Below are positions 1 to 10,814 of a stretch of 64,000 nucleotides of DNA, one piece after another. A program made the position numbers and the translations under genes. Within the stretch, counting starts at the first letter, position 1. Each line of letters starts with the position of its first letter. The DNA lies in the NCBI GenBank assembly GCA_026182355.1, contig JAPFBL010000320.1, positions 206,001 to 270,000 of the forward strand, in the 5' to 3' direction. This stretch comes from Hermatobates lingyangjiaoensis. Its lineage: Eukaryota; Arthropoda; Insecta; Hemiptera; Hermatobatidae. The notes below the pieces were generated by a model. That model ran no database searches. It saw only the letters and a list, made by a program, of their open reading frames with translations, and was not told the origin of the DNA.

Positions 1-125
1 TGTACATTTATAATTCAGTTATGAATATGTACTAATGATTTAAAAATAGCCACACAAAGTGTTCGAAACGCATTGTTGTTGTTGTTGAATAAAACTTCAT
101 TTGTGTGTAAAATGGTTATCCATTT
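1..125 (+). mobile_element. PLE-D terminal fragment
   Basis: The stretch carries GTGTTCGAAACGCATTG, a GTT run and AATAAAACTTCATTTG. The same block lies inverted at about 11910-12000 and direct at 12838-12935. The GAAACGC part matches the 3' half of the hammerhead-like motif of this subfamily; the CTGANGA half is lost here. No protein-coding part is visible. Confidence 0.6.
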
Positions 126-800
126 TACCTCAAAATGAGTACTAATATTTATTCAAAAGCCCGGAACAAGTTATTTATTTAAAATTAACATTTATTTTAT
201 TTAGTCGTATTAATCAGATAACAATTATTTTCTCAGAGAAGTGATCAGATATTATATAGTATTATATTAAGAAATCTGGAGTGTCCTACACTCAACTTTA
301 CTATAAGTAAACATAATATCAAAATCATTAATAACCAACTTAAATTCTCTGTTTTATTTAATTTGACTATATATATCATTTAATCAATATGTATTATTTG
401 TTTATTTCTGGCTTAGTGATATGAAATGTGAAATCATTGATCAATTTGATATTTTATTAAAATTATTAATGGCATGGCCTGACTCACATTCGACACGTAC
501 GCACCTTGGTCAGACCTGTTTATTCTACAACCCATTCTTTTAACTTAATTCACTTAACAACTAAATTCAATTTCAGATTTCAAGTTCTTTAATTACCTTC
601 ATAAATGTACATAGAAAAACATCCTTTACTTCTATTAGTTCTACGTATAATTTGACAAAAATCTTTATCCATTCCAAGGTGATTGCTTTGAATACAGATA
701 TAATGAGATCAAAGGTTTCTAGTTTTTCTAGTCAGAGATTTTACATTCTTCGTACGATGTCAAATACAGTTTCAATTCATAGTAAACTTTAAAAAGGTAA
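126..800. other. AT-rich stretch without a gene
   Basis: I see no splice-bounded exon, RNA gene or intact element, apart from the short Helentron-like end at 275-311. Confidence 0.5.
275..311 (+). mobile_element. Helentron-like 5' end remnant
   Basis: TCTGGAGTGTCCTACACTC followed by AACTTTACTATAAGTAA is the 5' signature of the repeat family seen complete at 20629-22272. Nothing downstream matches the family body, so this is a short remnant. Confidence 0.6.
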
Positions 801-987
801 ACAAATTTCTAATAGATATTCTACACATATTTTAGAAATTTGTATCTAAAACTTCATTATAAAAATTCGTACTTAAAATTTCACATATGTTATTGCAACA
901 TATGTGAAATTTTAAGTACGAATTTTTATAATGAAGTTTTAGATACAAATTTCTAAAATATGTGTAGAATATCTATTAGAAATTTGT
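801..987. repeat. Perfect inverted repeat, 91-bp arms
   Basis: Positions 801-891 are the exact reverse complement of 897-987, separated by five bases. Read by eye, no mismatch is seen across 91 pairs. The arms do not match any other repeat recognised here and do not code. A recent duplication, a foldback element centre or an assembly foldback could produce it. Confidence 0.9.
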
Positions 988-1088
988 AGACAGCAAAATT
1001 TTCTAGACAGCAAAATGGAATACTGCTGGAAGTTCCTTCGGTTTTTCCTCTAGAAAAAACGCACTTCATATGTTGAACCTTTGGGTCT

Positions 1089-1092
<4 letters not shown>

Positions 1093-1136
<44 letters not shown>

Positions 1137-1172
1137 ACTAATAACTTCTCGACCTTAATAACTTCTTTTAGT

Positions 1173-1232
<60 letters not shown>
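1093..1232. repeat. Two (AT)n microsatellites
   Basis: Two runs of alternating A and T (about 1093-1132 and 1173-1231) are separated by 40 bp. Similar AT runs abut many PLE copies here (2550-2585, 10018-10058, 11354-11400, 28143-28184, 41720-41750). Confidence 0.9.
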
Positions 1233-1398
1233 TAATTGCTTATTGTTACATGAATATTTCTTTATATTTATCTTGACATTTCTTTTAGTCGTAAAGAATA
1301 CCAAAAGGCTTTGAAAGTTGGATATAAAGCTCAAAAACTGACTGGCTCTTTCTAAATATTGTTATTATAACAGATTCAATAATATATCGACCGTTTGA

Positions 1399-1705
1399 TA
1401 GAATAGGTGTGTTATCTAATCTGGAGTCGGTGAAATTTTGTAGGTTCCAAAATCAAACTCTCATTGCCGACGTTCCGGTTTTATTTTAAAACTTTTTCAT
1501 AGGTAGAAGTAAGAATTTTTTTACTAAGAAAATTTTCTACCTATTAAAATCTATTAAAAAACTTACCTATTAAAACCTATTAAAAAACCTACCTATTACC
1601 TATGAAAAAGGTTTCAAAATAAAACCGAAACGTCGGCAATGATAGTTTGATTTTTGAGCCTAGAAAATTTGACCGAATCCCGATTAGGTAACACACCTAT
1701 TCTTA
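1399..1705. mobile_element. PLE-B inverted pair
   Basis: The left arm (1403-1520, minus) and right arm (1600-1705, plus) both carry the PLE-B block: AAAACCGAAACGTCGGCAAT, AGTTTGATTTTT and CGATTAGGTAACACACCTATTC. The left arm has a substitution in the GACGTTCCGG part. A small tandem array of ACCTATTAAAA units lies between the arms. No coding remnant is visible. Confidence 0.75.
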
Positions 1706-1777
1706 TTATATGTATAAAGAAAATAATAATACTTCTCGAGGTCAAGTCAAATTACACAGAAAAACACAAAAAAGAGC

Positions 1778-1836
1778 TGACGTTACTCATCTCTATATTT
1801 TGAATGTCGTCGTCACAAGGAGTAGAATCAAGAGTA
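1778..1836 (-). mobile_element. Degenerate PLE-K hammerhead-like relic
   Basis: On the minus strand, CTTGTGACGACGACATTC then AAAATATAGAGATGAGT resembles the PLE-K motif at 32847-32878 and 39982-40013. The CTGATGA core and the GAAA word are mutated. An overlapping 61-codon open frame on the + strand is probably chance. Confidence 0.4.
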
Positions 1837-2139
1837 TTATGCCTGACAAGAAGAAAAAGAAACGAGAGTGCAAGTTAAATAGCAAATTTGAATAGCACTA
1901 CTTGAATCACTGATTTGTCTGTTGAAGTCCCATGAACTACTCGCAATCTTACAACGAGGTGGGAATACTGGACTAACTCATTACTAATAGAATTCTAACT
2001 ACTTATTATGACAGAAGGACAGCATTACAACCATCATACTTTATTGTAATAACTTGTTTTGAATAATAGTACAAAATTATAAGAATGATAAAAATATATA
2101 TATATATTCACTTAATAAACAGAAAAACGATCCAAACTG

Positions 2140-2555
2140 GATACAATAACAGTTCAAAATTGAGGATAGGTAGCACAAAAAGTAAAAAAAACACAATTAA
2201 AAACTCACATTTTCGGGCAATCCGTCTTCAAGCAAAACTGGAGTCTTCATAACAAATCCTGGAGAACGTTTCTAACAACACAGTTGTTGTTGCACTAATG
2301 ACATGCAAAAGAAAACGGTATATAAATTACAGAAATGTATTTTAACTTAACTTCAGTATATTGAATAATTAATGAAGTCTATAATTGAACATTCAAATTC
2401 AGTTACTAGCCGTTGCTAGTAACGTTGGGAGACCAACATGCTTTCGTCTCCCTTTCTCTTTTCTCCTGAAGATGGATTGCCCGAAAATTTGAGTTTGTAA
2501 GTGTGTTTCTTTACTTTGTGGGCTACCTATCCTCAATTTTGAACTGTTAAATATA
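2140..2555. mobile_element. PLE-L inverted pair with hammerhead-like motif
   Basis: Right arm (2461-2552, +) and left arm (2145-2255, -) mirror one another. The right arm contains CTC-CTGAAGA-T-GGATTGCCC-GAAAATTT-GAG at 2463-2493: a CUGANGA core, one extra base, a G/C-closed stem, GAA plus the palindrome AATT, and CTC/GAG able to form helix I. The left arm is mutated in the core. The middle (2285-2395) is a separate dispersed repeat that recurs at 6105-6300. Confidence 0.65.
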
Positions 2556-2587
<32 letters not shown>

Positions 2588-2975
2588 ACAAATTCAATAA
2601 TATATCAACCGTTGGATAGAATAGGTGTATAATGTAATCGGGATTCGGTCAATTTTCCAGGATCAAAATCAAACTCTCAATGCCGACGTTTCGGTTTTAT
2701 TTAAAACTTTTTCATAGGCCTACAAACAAAGGATGACAAGAAATCATATATAAACATCAACATATAACTAACATCAAAATGGAATATTACAGTTGTGAAA
2801 AAACAAAAATATATATACAAGTAGAAGTAATAGAAAAGCAATAAACATTTTTATGAACTTACAGAAGTCAGAATTTTTGAATTAGAAAAATGATGAAATT
2901 TACATTATATAAAATGAAGTAACAATAGATAGTTAGTGAACTAACATCTTAACTGGTCAAAAAACTTGGACCAGA

Positions 2976-4090
2976 CTAACTGATTACAATTACATGTAAA
3001 CCGAAACACTGTTCACTCAAAGAACACAAAAAGGAACTAAGGAAATTAAATTTCACTAAAATCAACTTAAACACTCCTGAATAAATAGTGTTCAAATTGG
3101 TAATGTCACTTCTATGATTAAGTGAACTTAGATCTTTTTTTTTAATATATAGCATTTCGAGGGTCTTTCTTCTTTGCTCATCTTGTTCTTTATCTACTAT
3201 AATTGCTTCTTCAAAATCGAACATGTGACCTTCGTTTAAGGCATGGAATGCTAAAGCAGTGGCGTTACTTTTATTAGTTCTTATTGAATAAGAATGTTGA
3301 TAAAGTCTTTCTTTTAAAAAACGACTTGTTTCTCCGTAATAACGCTTGTCGCAGTCTTTACATTTGATCGCATAAATGAGGTTACTTTGTAACTCCTTTG
3401 GTATTTTTTGTTTCAAATTTGAAAATAAAGACTTGACTTTTCTTTTGTTATAAAATGCCAATGTAACTTCAGGTACATTTCGTTTGAAAACTTTTCTAAT
3501 TGATTGTGATAAGCCCTCAACATACGGAAATTTGAAATACTTTTTATTTAAAACTTCAAGTTCAGCATGATTTTGATTGGAATGTTCTGGTTGTTCTCTT
3601 GTATATTTAAACCAATAACGTTCAATTAAGTTGTTTGGATAACATTTTTCTGCAACAATGACTTTACCCTTTTCTTATTTTCTTTTAGAAAACATGGACT
3701 ACTAATTTCAACAACCTTCTTAACTAAATTTTGAACGCAATTCAATTTTTGGTTTATAGAATGAGAGGAGTGATAGTTCAGTATTCTTCCTGCACTGGTA
3801 GGCTTTCTATACCAATCGGTTAAAATAATGCCATTTTCACCTCTTATAACTTTTACATCTAAAAATGGCAGATTTCCGTCTTTTTCTATTTCATAGGTAA
3901 ATTGTAGACGATTATGAAAAGAATTAAACGTATTTAATACATACTCTTCTTCTCCTCTTTCAATAATTAAAAATAAATCGTCTACATATAATTTAATAAA
4001 TTTCACCTTCGTACCTAATTTATTAATACAGTCTTCTAATAACTCAATCATAACTATATTAGCAAGGATTGGTGAAATTGGAGATCCCAA
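2976..4090 (-). pseudogene. PLE polyprotein remnant: RT core plus GIY-YIG endonuclease
   Basis: This is the 3' part of a Penelope-like retroelement protein, which couples a reverse transcriptase with a GIY-YIG endonuclease to insert copies into nuclear DNA. The frame at 3626-4090 begins LGSPISPILANI (RT motif; the first codon is TTG, inside the ORF) and has the catalytic YVDD, then GNLPFLDV and WYRKPTSAGR, as usual for PLE RT. A one-base frameshift near 3630 separates it from the linker and endonuclease (2976-3632): IYAIKCKDCDKRYYGETSRF with the Cys pair, Tyr, Gly-Glu-Thr and Arg, then QHSYSIR and the C-terminal EMLYIKK block. The RT fingers and N-terminus are missing, cut at the palindrome boundary. 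It is 5'-truncated and frameshifted, so inactive. Confidence 0.9.
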
Positions 4091-4091
4091 C

Positions 4092-4662
4092 TTAATTGAA
4101 CGTTATTGGTTTAAATATACAAGAGAACAACCAGAACATTCCAATCAAAATCATGCTGAACTTGAAGTTTTAAATAAAAAGTATTTCAAATTTCCGTATG
4201 TTGAGGGCTTATCACAATCAATTAGAAAAGTTTTCAAACGAAATGTACCTGAAGTTACATTGGCATTTTATAACAAAAGAAAAGTCAAGTCTTTATTTTC
4301 AAATTTGAAACAAAAAATACCAAAGGAGTTACAAAGTAACCTCATTTATGCGATCAAATGTAAAGACTGCGACAAGCGTTATTACGGAGAAACAAGTCGT
4401 TTTTTAAAAGAAAGACTTTATCAACATTCTTATTCAATAAGAACTAATAAAAGTAACGCCACTGCTTTAGCATTCCATGCCTTAAACGAAGGTCACATGT
4501 TCGATTTTGAAGAAGCAATTATAGTAGATAAAGAACAAGATGAGCAAAGAAGAAAGACCCTCGAAATGCTATATATTAAAAAAAAGATCTAAGTTCAGTT
4601 AATCATAGAAGTGACATTACCAATTTGAACACTATTTATTCAGGAGTGTTAAGTTGATTTTA
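4092..4662 (+). pseudogene. PLE linker and GIY-YIG endonuclease remnant, second arm
   Basis: The mirror copy on the + strand is open from about 4092 to 4592: LIERYWFKYTREQPEHSNQN, the linker, then the same GIY-YIG domain as the minus arm. It stops early at 4592 because of a length change in an A-run (KKK then a frameshift), after which the DNA still matches the other arm's C-terminus. It contains no RT. Near-identity with the minus arm points to a recent inverted duplication or arm-to-arm conversion. Confidence 0.85.
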
Positions 4663-5144
4663 GTGAAATTTAATTTCCTTAGTTCCTTTTTGTGTTCTTT
4701 GAGTGAACAGTGTTTCGGTTTACATGTAATTGTAATCAGTTAGTCTGGTCCAAGTTTTTGACCAGTTAAGATGTTAGTTCACTAACTATCTATTGTTACT
4801 TCATTTTATATAATGTAAATTTCATCATTTTTCTAATTCAAAAATTCTGACTTCTGTAAGTTCATAAAAATGTTTATTGCTTTTCTATTACTTCTACTTG
4901 TATATATATTTTTGTTTTTTCACAACTGTAATATTCCATTTTGATGTTAGTTATATGTTGATGTTTATATATGATTTCTTGTCATCCTTTGTTTGTAGGC
5001 CTATGAAAAAGGTTTTAAATAAAACCGAAACGTCGGCATTGAGAGTTTGATTTTGATCCTGGAAAATTGACCGAATCCCGATTACATTATACACCTATAT
5101 ATATATATATATATAAAGATTTCATATAAACACGTGATAATAAA

Positions 5145-5261
5145 TAACAATCAATGATCAAACCACAATAAGAAATGGGAAAACAAGACTAAGATCTTTC
5201 AGCTGTAACAAGCGGTCTTCGTCAGAGTCAAAAACCCAACTAAACACTAGATGCAGAAAAC

Positions 5262-5294
<33 letters not shown>

Positions 5295-5480
5295 ATATAT
5301 ATATATCAACGTTCGAATCACAATAAAATAAGAAAAAAAGTCTAATATCTTTCAACAGTAACATTTGGTGATCGTCAGGATCAAATCTCAATTCTGACGA
5401 AGACTCCCTGTTACAGCTGAAAGATCTTAGTTTTTTTTTCACATTTTTTATTGTGGTTTGAACATGTATTGTTATTTATA
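5145..5480. mobile_element. PLE-A inverted relics around AT repeats
   Basis: The minus arm at 5158-5235 carries the PLE-A block (ATCAAACCACAATA, GACTAAGATCTTTCA, CGGTCTTCGTCAGAGTC). A diverged second unit (5320-5400) and a plus-strand end at 5395-5460 follow. Between them is an (AT)n run. The CTGACGA core and the GAAAGATCTT word are recognisable at 5395-5430. Confidence 0.65.
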
Positions 5481-6770
5481 CATACCAATTTCAAAACTAC
5501 AGATTACAAAGAAAAAGGAACAAAAAAGAGAAAAAATAATTATAGAAAATTTATGATGTTATGCGACTTTTTAATCTTTTATGTATTTTTGCATATTTAT
5601 CTTGGTGTAGTTTATCTTTTTGATATATATATATATTTGTATTTTTTATAGGATTTCTAATAATAAGATGTAGAAATCCTATTTATTATAGAAGTCCTAT
5701 TTTCACAAATCAATATTACCCAAAGTATTACCCATACACAAAAAAAAGTTTTATTGAAATATGTAATCTGATGTGTAATGTGTTTATCTGATCATTCTTA
5801 AATCATCAACATACTTTAATGAATGTATTTTCTAAAATTTTTCAAACATATTAGTTTGAGAAATATGATTGTGAAATTTGATTATAGACAAATATCAATT
5901 GTAATATTTGATCCAGTAAATACAGTGGCAAACATGTATAATCATGGCAGTAGAATAGAATATCTTTTTATGGCTAAATTTCGTGTATTTATTTCAGCAG
6001 TCATGATAATTTGCAAAAATTATTACGATATATCGATTAAAAAACTGATAATAAATATTTATGTTTTTTAAAAAAAAAACAGGAAACAAACGTTTCATGG
6101 AAAACGTTTTATTAACACATTTGTTGTTGACTAATAACATGCAAAAGATAATGGTTTATAAATTACAGGAACAAAATATCTAGTTACGGGATTATGCCAA
6201 CAAGGAATACTTGACAAAGTACTTTGTGAATTACATTACTATTTTAACTTAACTTCAGTATATTGAATAATTAATGAAGTCTATATTTGAACATTCAAAA
6301 TGGTTGATCTAAGTTTTGTAGAGGTTTGAATACATGACACTCTTCTCAGTTAGAGTGCACTTTCTACTTTTAATTAAACCATTGAGGTCTCCCTTTTGAA
6401 TAGAACTTGTTTTTGATAATTAAAGAAAGTTTCTTTGTTCTTTGATATATGCTTAAAAGCGTAAATTCAGCTAACTAGTAATTAGGACTTCACCAACTGT
6501 TATCTCTTTTATAATATCCCCTTTCAACGGATTTACATACAGAAAAGACATTTCTTATTATTTAACAATATAATTTTTCATTTCATCCTTAATTATTTCA
6601 AATACGAGTACTATGTAAAACAATATCAGTATAATTTTTGTTTATAAGTTGTCAAGTTTTCCAGACATGTAGAATACGAACTAGTAATTCGGTTACATTA
6701 CTGTTGCTAAATTTTCATGTTCAATAATTAAAACAAATGTACACATAGAAAATTTTTTTGAAATATATAC
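5481..6770. other. AT-rich stretch with one dispersed repeat
   Basis: The segment 6105-6300 matches 2285-2395 (ACATGCAAAAGA, ACTTCAGTATATTGAATAAT), with an internal insertion in one copy. An 82-codon AT-rich frame at 5823-6071 has no recognisable motif and is likely chance. Nothing else is supported. Confidence 0.5.
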
Positions 6771-6777
6771 ATGCATA

Positions 6778-6950
6778 CAGTTAGTACAAAAGAGGTTACC
6801 ACCTCGGTATCGTTAGTACCTCGTATACTGTGGGATCTGTTTTGGACACTGTCCATCTTCAAGAGCACCTGTCAAATATAGTAATGGCATTTACTCTTGA
6901 AGACGAATAACTTCCCGGTGGTGTTCCAAACCGGAATTTTGTGCTACTGA
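6778..6950. mobile_element. Degraded PLE inverted pair
   Basis: Minus-strand TACCTCGTATACTGTGGGA ... CTGTCCATCTTCAAGAG faces plus-strand CTCTTGAAGACGAATAAC. The layout (tail, stem, GAAGATGG) resembles PLE-E and PLE-F loci at 13465 and 42796, but both halves are decayed. Confidence 0.4.
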
Positions 6951-6961
6951 ATAAAAAAAAA

Positions 6962-6998
6962 ACTGAAGTGGCCTACACTCAACTTTACTATAAGTAAA
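6962..6998 (+). mobile_element. Helentron-like 5' end remnant
   Basis: CTGAAGTGGCCTACACTCAA then CTTTACTATAAGTAA matches the family 5' signature at 14865 and 20629. The following sequence does not continue into the family body. Confidence 0.55.
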
Positions 6999-7465
6999 AA
7001 AGTATCAAACCGGTTAAAAACATAAAGATTTTTGTCTTCTCAATAGCTTTCATATTCAATCATAAGTCAAAATTTCAATATCTGTTGAGTAAAAAACTTT
7101 TTTGTTGTTTTAAAAATTTTAAAATTTCTTTCCTTCATGTTTTTTTGATTAGATCATGAATGTGTACTTTGTACCACTGTCTTAAAGTCCTATCTGTTTA
7201 TCCAATGTAGTGGTGTTCCAAATCATTGCATCTTATTCTCTAAATCTTGTTTTAATTGATTATTTTCACTATTTAAAGTAACAAGTTTTGTTACTTTGGA
7301 TATACGCAAAAAACGTATTCCTATTTTATATAGTTTTAAAATAAAGTCGTTTAGTAGTAGTTGTAGTTTTCAGGTCGATAGGTACTGACATTACGATAGA
7401 TAAGGTCAATTTATATTAGAAATTTGTAAATATTTTTGCTATAGAATCCAAAAGTATGAAGCAAT
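6999..7465. other. AT-rich stretch without a gene
   Basis: No exon, RNA gene or recognisable element is seen. Confidence 0.4.
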
Positions 7466-7469
7466 ATGA

Positions 7470-7660
7470 GAATGCTATCAATGATCAAACCACAATATGA
7501 AATGGGATAACAAAACTAAGATCTTTCAACCACAACAAGCGGTCTTCGTCAGAGTCAAAAACCCAATTCAGCTTGTTACGGTTGAATGATCTTAGTCTTG
7601 TTTTCCCATTTCATATTGTGGTTTGACCATTGATTGTTATTTCACGTGTTTATGTGAAAT
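7470..7660. mobile_element. PLE-A inverted pair
   Basis: ATCAAACCACAATATGAAAT on the minus side mirrors ATTTCATATTGTGGTTTGA on the plus side, enclosing two partial copies of the CTGACGA...GGTTGAA...GATCTTAGTC motif. The plus copy lacks the CTGACGA half. The tail ends in the usual TTTCACGTGTTTATGTGAAAT. Confidence 0.7.
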
Positions 7661-7957
7661 ATTTTTATCGAGGATGCTTTACTGAGTGTTTCATCCATTC
7701 TAACACCTAGTCGGAGGAGGTGCGGTTTTTCAGGATATAGTCAGAAAGCGCTTCTGCTTATTGTCACACCAAGCAAATCTTCCAACTCGTTCACTAGTTC
7801 ACTAGTGTCGTTTCTGTTCAAAAATGTCTTTATTATACGTTCACAGAAGAGCCATTCAGAAGTCTACTCACCAATATTATTTCCTATGTTTTAATATTTG
7901 TCATATTGTTCTCATACCTTCACCTCTGTCTCTAATGTTTTATTCATTCATATACAT

Positions 7958-8447
7958 CAGTGTTTCCCAAACTGGGCGGTACCGCCCCCCTGGGGGCGGT
8001 GCTTTGATATCGGGGGGGGGGGGGGGGGGGGCGCTAATGCAAAAAGGATTTGGGGATTCTATTTCCATAAATTGAAAATGTTCATGCAATTTAATTTCTA
8101 AATTTAAGTGAAAACACCACATGTAAACTTCTAGGAAAAGGTTTCTTAAAATTATTTGTTTTGATAATTTATTTTTATGTTAAAAGTATATTCTCATCTA
8201 AGTTTCTTTTATTGTGTATTAATTCTTTTGCATAAATATGCTATGAAACAATACATATATTGGATTATAAATTATTATTCGATAATATTTAATATAATAA
8301 CTATATTATTCGATTGGTCATTATATTAATTTAATTATTAAAGTTTTACTCATTTCGTTATTTAGTCTAAGATTCTGATTATTATTGAGGAGTGTTGAGT
8401 ATACGGACCCAAGGGGGTGGTTGCTCGAAAAAGTTTGGGAAACATTG
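7958..8447. mobile_element. hAT-type MITE with perfect 8-bp TSD
   Basis: The element begins CAGTGTTTCCCAAACT and ends AGTTTGGGAAACATTG, imperfect terminal inverted repeats of hAT type. It is flanked by identical ATATACAT at 7950-7957 and 8448-8455. A run of about 20 G follows the left end. No transposase remnant is visible in the 490 bp, so it is a non-autonomous copy. Confidence 0.9.
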
Positions 8448-8455
8448 ATATACAT

Positions 8456-9490
8456 GATCAATGCATTTTAAAATTTTTCATTCCTAAGGTCACCTTAGAA
8501 TGTTATGCCTGAAAATAACTCTAAGCTTAATTTTATTCAGAATTCGATCAAAATTAAAGTGGAAATAGTTGTACTTCCAAGCTTCCGTTTGACTCGTTTA
8601 AATCAAGTTATTTGTTTTTATATGGATTTATAAATCGTAGCAATAACATTTTTACTTGAAAACATTATTTTTTATTACTAGCATTTAGGATTTTAATTTA
8701 AGCAATGAAATTAAAACACACACATGTATCAGATATTTAAAATTGTTCTTAAGATATAGTTATAAAAGCGCTGAAGTGTAAACTTTTAATTTTATTGTAC
8801 AGATTTTAATACGAACCAGAATAGACATTTTTTTTATCTAAAATATAAAACTTTTACATCACCATGATATTTTATAAACGATTTCACATGATTTTGAAAT
8901 CATGTGATAACAAACTGTCATTTCAGATGAATGTATTATACCATATGTTCTGTTTATCAACTGCTATTCCATTTTACAACGGATAATAAAGCGACATTAA
9001 TTACAAAAACTCATTAACAAGAACAATACAATCTACAAGAATTTCTAAAATGACACACTGAGATTTTCTGCATAATTCACATACTTGTTCCTCTTTTGTG
9101 ATTCATAAACCGCTTATAAAATGATAACAAGAAGGGGAAAATTGCATAAATGGCAAAAGGGAGATTGAAATGAGAAGTTTTAATGAAATTATACAAGTTG
9201 TTGAAGCTACGGCGAAATAATAATTAATTTACAGAAGGAGGAAACAAGTTTGACCGAACCCCTACGCTTTCACTTGAACGATCTTGGTAAACTTTGCCAT
9301 TCTCGTACTTTTCAATTTTATCTCATATCTAATGATTTTTACACCAACTTTATGAAATATTCAATACATACATTTATTATAATAATATGAAAGAATATAT
9401 ACAATAATGATTTAATGTACCCCCATTAAATAATAATTTAAATAATTGAAAATACCTCTCTCGCTTCGCTCTCTTCTCAATGCCTCACGA
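8456..9490. other. AT-rich stretch without a gene
   Basis: I see no exon with splice signals, RNA gene or recognised repeat. Confidence 0.45.
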
Positions 9491-9660
9491 CAGTGGTTTC
9501 CAAACTTGATGTTACTACACCTCCCTTAAAAATATTTAATCATTTGCTCCCCCCCCCTCCCCCCTGAAGATTTCATAAAATAAAAACACAAACATATTTA
9601 CTCTTATAAAATTTATTCATACAAACTGATGGAAAACGATATTTTATTATTATTAATGTA
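9491..9660 (+). mobile_element. Truncated hAT MITE
   Basis: CAGTGGTTTCCAAACTTGATG followed by CTCCCTTAAAAATATTTAATC is nearly identical to the first 160 bp of the MITE at 61630-62034. The right half and right terminal repeat are missing. Confidence 0.75.
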
Positions 9661-9694
9661 ATTTTTAATAGTTCGTTCATTTTCAAATATCCCT

Positions 9695-9795
9695 ACTTTT
9701 GCCTTTGAAAAAGATTTTGAATAAAATCGAAACGTCGTCAATGAGAGTTTGATTGGAAGTGGAAGAAACTAACCCCATCCCGATTTATCCTTTTT
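9695..9795 (+). mobile_element. PLE-B terminal relic
   Basis: CTTTGAAAAAGATTTTGAAT, AAAATCGAAACGTCGTCAAT, GAGAGTTTGATT and CATCCCGATT match the PLE-B end with scattered substitutions. No inverted partner is visible nearby. Confidence 0.6.
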
Positions 9796-9869
9796 AGTTA
9801 TATATCTGTCCCACGGTCAACAATCCATTACTCTTTTGTATATATATGAATAATAATCAAAATAACACT

Positions 9870-10013
9870 TGATATAATAAATGGATTAATTTACCACAAT
9901 GAAAACAATTAAATTGTTTCAAAAATTGTTTACATTGTGGTAAATTAATCCATATATATATATATTTATAAAAGTTGGGAGCAGTCCTTCTTCAATACAT
10001 CCAGTTTTCAAAA

Positions 10014-10016
<3 letters not shown>
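9870..10016. repeat. Hairpin plus PLE ORF N-terminal scrap
   Basis: TGGATTAATTTACCACAATG (about 9882-9901) is repeated inverted at about 9936-9953. At 9972-10014 the minus strand reads a short EEGLLPTF-like stretch, matching the N-terminal region of PLE proteins (compare QEDLLPTYTN at 29560 and QEGLLPTFT at 41935). Confidence 0.5.
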
Positions 10017-10062
<46 letters not shown>

Positions 10063-10063
<1 letters not shown>

Positions 10064-10345
10064 AACACTTTTTCTTTTTCTCGGAGTTTGGTCAGGGTAA
10101 ATATATGGAATCACCTTTTTGCCAACGTTTCGTCTTTATTTCAAGACATCCTCAGGGCTATAAACTAACAAAAAAACAATAAACAATGGACATTTGTCAT
10201 TTCTACTTTAGAAACATCATAAACAAATTGAAAAAAGAACTTACTGAAGGCTGGGTTCTGTTACATTACAACAACCGTTAACTGTCATTACATGTGATGT
10301 TCCAAGCGACATATTATTGAAACACTGTTTTTTTAGTACAATCAT
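10063..10345 (-). mobile_element. PLE-C end, left arm
   Basis: This arm is the reverse complement of 11034-11322 with few differences. On the minus strand, 10121-10158 carries GCC-CTGAGGA-T-GTCTTGAAATAAAGAC-GAAACGTT-GGC, a complete hammerhead-like motif. Arms enclose a 0.7-kb interval with an endonuclease remnant and a PLE-A pair. Confidence 0.85.
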
Positions 10346-10495
10346 ATATATATATATATACACATATATACATATACACATATTATAATATATCTATTAT
10401 AATATGTATCGACCATAATATATATCTATTATACAATTATAATACATTATTATTTTAAAAATCCATATAAATATAATCTAGATAACATTGCATCT

Positions 10496-10699
10496 TTAAC
10501 TATTTATGATGGAACTATAAATCCTACTTAAATTGTCTGTATCTGTTTTTCTATTGCAAGTATTATTAGTATTTTTGATGTGTATCATTTCTATGATCAA
10601 TCTTTTATTGTATGAAGTTTCATAATCTAAAATTGATGCATTCTCAAATTGTAATGTGTGTTGATTTTTAATTGCATGGGAAGCTAAGGCACAAAACAT
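10496..10699 (-). pseudogene. PLE GIY-YIG endonuclease C-terminal fragment
   Basis: The 67-codon frame reads CALASHAIKNQHTLQFENAS then ILDYETSYNKRLIIEMIHIK and ends with a DTDNLSRIYSSIIN block. Alternation of LxxHxIKxxH, an ILD-E block and RLIxEMIHIK is typical of the last third of PLE endonucleases (compare ALAFHALNEGHMFDFEEA in the element at 2976). The GIY-YIG core upstream is missing. It sits between the PLE-C arms in the same strand sense as the left arm, so it is probably that copy's 3' coding end. Function is lost. Confidence 0.75.
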
Positions 10700-10781
10700 T
10701 TTTTTATTTTTAAAATTATAATTGTATAATAGATATATATTATGGTGGATACATATTATAATAGATATATTATAATATGTG

Positions 10782-10794
<13 letters not shown>

Positions 10795-10814
<20 letters not shown>

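Larger units (their letters stand above)
2621..5098. mobile_element. PLE-B palindromic element (1-kb arms)
   Basis: Left arm 2621-3633 and right arm 4088-5098 are near-identical reverse complements. They flank a 454-bp spacer (3634-4087) that is present once. Each arm runs from the ORF linker through the GIY-YIG endonuclease to the non-coding end with GGTTTTAAATAAAACC-GAAACGTCGGC. The spacer adds reverse-transcriptase sequence to the left copy only. The left arm is thus the longer, minus-strand copy; the right arm is a 5'-truncated copy in opposite orientation. Arms differ by indels, for example in the A-run near 3130/4580, so they are not an exact foldback. Confidence 0.85.

Noticed and set aside
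1710..1895. 61-codon frame with a KKKKKREC tail
   Set aside because: The region matches a decayed PLE-K end on the minus strand, and the frame lacks splice or domain support.
5823..6071. 82-codon frame MYFLKFFKHISLRN...
   Set aside because: AT-rich codon content (I, K, F, Y, N) and no motif; expected by chance at this length in AT-rich DNA.
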